From contig DASCMH010000052.1 in NCBI GenBank assembly GCA_036010905.1, positions 62,001-126,000 of the forward strand: DNA of 64,000 nucleotides, given 5' to 3'. This document shows positions 62,773 to 64,000 of this stretch, one piece after another. The position numbers and the translations under genes were made by a program. This DNA comes from SMWD01 sp002729875. GTDB lineage: Bacteria; Pseudomonadota; Gammaproteobacteria; Steroidobacterales; GCA-2729495. Under the pieces are notes generated by a model. That model saw only the letters and a program-made list of their open reading frames with translations. It did no database searches and had not been told where the DNA came from. Each line of letters begins with the position of its first letter. Positions within the stretch are counted from its first letter, which is position 1.

Positions 62773-64000
62773 TCAGCCGGACTCGGGATTGGCCTGCATA
62801 GCGATATTACGCCCAGGCGCAACAAATCTGATGATTATCGCCACGACCAGCAACAAAGCCTGGTAGACACCGGCCATTACAAACGGCGCCCACGGCGCCC
62901 AGGCATCGAATAACCGACCACCGACGGCCAAAAATATCAGGATACCGATCGCCCCAAAGATGCTGTTCATCGCGAACACACTGCCACGTTCACGGATCGG
63001 CGCCTCCTGGCCCACTAGGCTCAACGATGACTTCATCATGAAACTCGAACCGAGTGAAAGCACTACGAAAAACGGCAACATCGAAAAATCCAGCGGAGAT
63101 GTAATAATACTCATCGACAGGTAACCCGTTGACGCAAAACCAAGCGCTATGATCGTGGCCGACACCCGGTTAATACGATCAATAAGCCAGCCGAAAATCG
63201 GTGCAGAAAAAAAACTGACCGCCTGCATAATGACTATCATGATGCCGAAACGCGCCATCGCCTGAGCGGGGCTCAGGCCCAAAGTGCGTCCGGCGTGAAT
63301 TGCCCACAAGGCGAGAAATGCGGCCTTGATGACCAAATCGCCGCGCGCAGCAAAGGCACCGGCATAGGCCAGCGCAATACGCGGATTCTTCATACTGCGC
63401 AATCCACTGACAATCAATGTCCGCATATCTGCACGTTCATGTTGTGCAACCGGTGTACCGGCCTTCAGACCGTAGCGCGTCACGATTACGGTTACGATAC
63501 ACAGCAACGCAGCTGTCAAAAACATAACCTTGCCGCCCGTCACGGCATCGTAACCGCGATCGGCCAACACCAACGGAATGCGCGCGATCACAACGGCCAT
63601 AAACGCCGCACCGAGAATATTTGCCATACTCGACAGTGCAATCAATTTGCCTCGCGATTGTTCCTGCGGGTAATCGTTACTCAGCGTCGCGAGGATACCG
63701 GCCGTTGCCGCCATGCCAACCGCATAGATCATGCGCACCGCAAGCAATTCACCGAATGTTGTTGCAAACGGCATCAAACCGTAACCAATCCCGATCATCA
63801 ACAGGCCGAACGAAATGATCGGCCGTCTCCCGATACGGTCAGCGAGCATGCCAAACGGGTAAAACAGGCAAAGTGCGACAATTTCGGTCCAGAATGACAG
63901 GTCACCGGTCACAGCACCCTGCTGAGCACGCGGCAAATTCAGATGCTCGGTGAGCAGAAATGCGTTGAGCAGGCTGACACCGGATAACATCGCAATACCG
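62773..64000 (-). CDS. MFS transporter, N-terminus beyond the window
   Basis: The frame stays open to base 64000, and residues before ATG 63990 (GIA) continue a helix, so the start likely lies outside. About 409 residues are visible with eleven or so helices. The loop 2-3 motif is GMLADRIGRRPII. Other blocks: NDYPQEQSRGKLIAL, MKNPRIALAYAGAFAARGDL, WLIDRINRVSA and LVGQEAPIRERGSV. The truncated gene at 13863 is a paralogue. It precedes the HCR-type operon on the same strand by 112 bp and may move its substrate. Confidence 0.88.
   Translation of the reverse strand, partial: GIAMLSGVSLLNAFLLTEHLNLPRAQQGAVTGDLSFWTEIVALCLFYPFGMLADRIGRRPIISFGLLMIGIGYGLMPFATTFGELLAVRMIYAVGMAATAGILATLSNDYPQEQSRGKLIALSSMANILGAAFMAVVIARIPLVLADRGYDAVTGGKVMFLTAALLCIVTVIVTRYGLKAGTPVAQHERADMRTLIVSGLRSMKNPRIALAYAGAFAARGDLVIKAAFLALWAIHAGRTLGLSPAQAMARFGIMIVIMQAVSFFSAPIFGWLIDRINRVSATIIALGFASTGYLSMSIITSPLDFSMLPFFVVLSLGSSFMMKSSLSLVGQEAPIRERGSVFAMNSIFGAIGILIFLAVGGRLFDAWAPWAPFVMAGVYQALLLVVAIIIRFVAPGRNIAMQANPESG

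Noticed and set aside
1..64000. tRNA, rRNA, CRISPR, insertion sequence and prophage signatures
   Set aside because: Reading through the sequence gave no T-loop/acceptor arrangement, no regularly spaced repeats and no transposase or integrase motifs. A covariance-model scan was not possible here.

Overview
The window looks like chromosomal DNA of a free-living, aerobic, probably marine gammaproteobacterium. The evidence is pdxH, an ABC-F Uup ATPase, an OmpR-type two-component pair, LapG-like and YcbB-like cell-envelope proteins, a SLAM-type outer-membrane protein, a VPLPA-CTERM protein, many Tat leaders and frequent GTG/TTG starts. The genus cannot be named from this sequence alone. I found no rRNA, tRNA, CRISPR array, transposase or integrase.

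Layout. 1-1505: the start of an exported carboxylesterase and a MetE-like zinc methyltransferase. 1588-9288: a cell-surface block holding a LapG-type protease with an HD-GYP-like sensor whose metal-site residues are lost, a SLAM-type outer-membrane translocator followed by a likely cargo protein, a VPLPA-CTERM cohesin-like protein and an L,D-transpeptidase. 9955-21955: mixed accessory enzymes, namely a luciferase-like oxidoreductase, a glutaredoxin/IscA-like/rhodanese fusion, an amidohydrolase lipoprotein, a 5'-truncated MFS transporter, an amine oxidase and DUF1015. 21963-26998: a molybdenum enzyme operon (nitrilase-like, then Mo catalytic subunit, then iron-sulfur subunit). 27209-33926: methyltransferase, SDR, PQQ-dependent dehydrogenase, MFS, ceramidase-like protein and an exported aldo/keto reductase.

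34052-39690: a 34-codon gene with a perfect Shine-Dalgarno sequence and its own terminator, a response regulator/histidine kinase pair, a SPOR lipoprotein, pdxH, an SDR with a signal peptide, and a cold-shock protein behind a structured leader. 40138-51914: two metallo-beta-lactamase-fold paralogues, uup, two more luciferase-like oxidoreductases, DUF1838, an exported ThDP enzyme and a rhomboid protease. 51975-58822: a TPR lipoprotein, a TPR-2OG oxygenase, a red chlorophyll catabolite reductase-like protein, a class V aminotransferase and a Skp-like lipoprotein. 58904-64000: a three-subunit molybdenum hydroxylase of the 4-hydroxybenzoyl-CoA reductase type, and an MFS transporter running off the window.

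The recurring theme is oxidative or reductive processing of organic substrates by redox enzymes (Mo, PQQ, FMN, FAD, ThDP), several carrying export signals, combined with surface-protein assembly. The most notable items are the SLAM/cargo pair beside LapG, the Mo operon whose nitrilase has lost its catalytic cysteine, the RCCR-like protein, the HcrB-type [4Fe-4S] loop and the 34-aa peptide gene.
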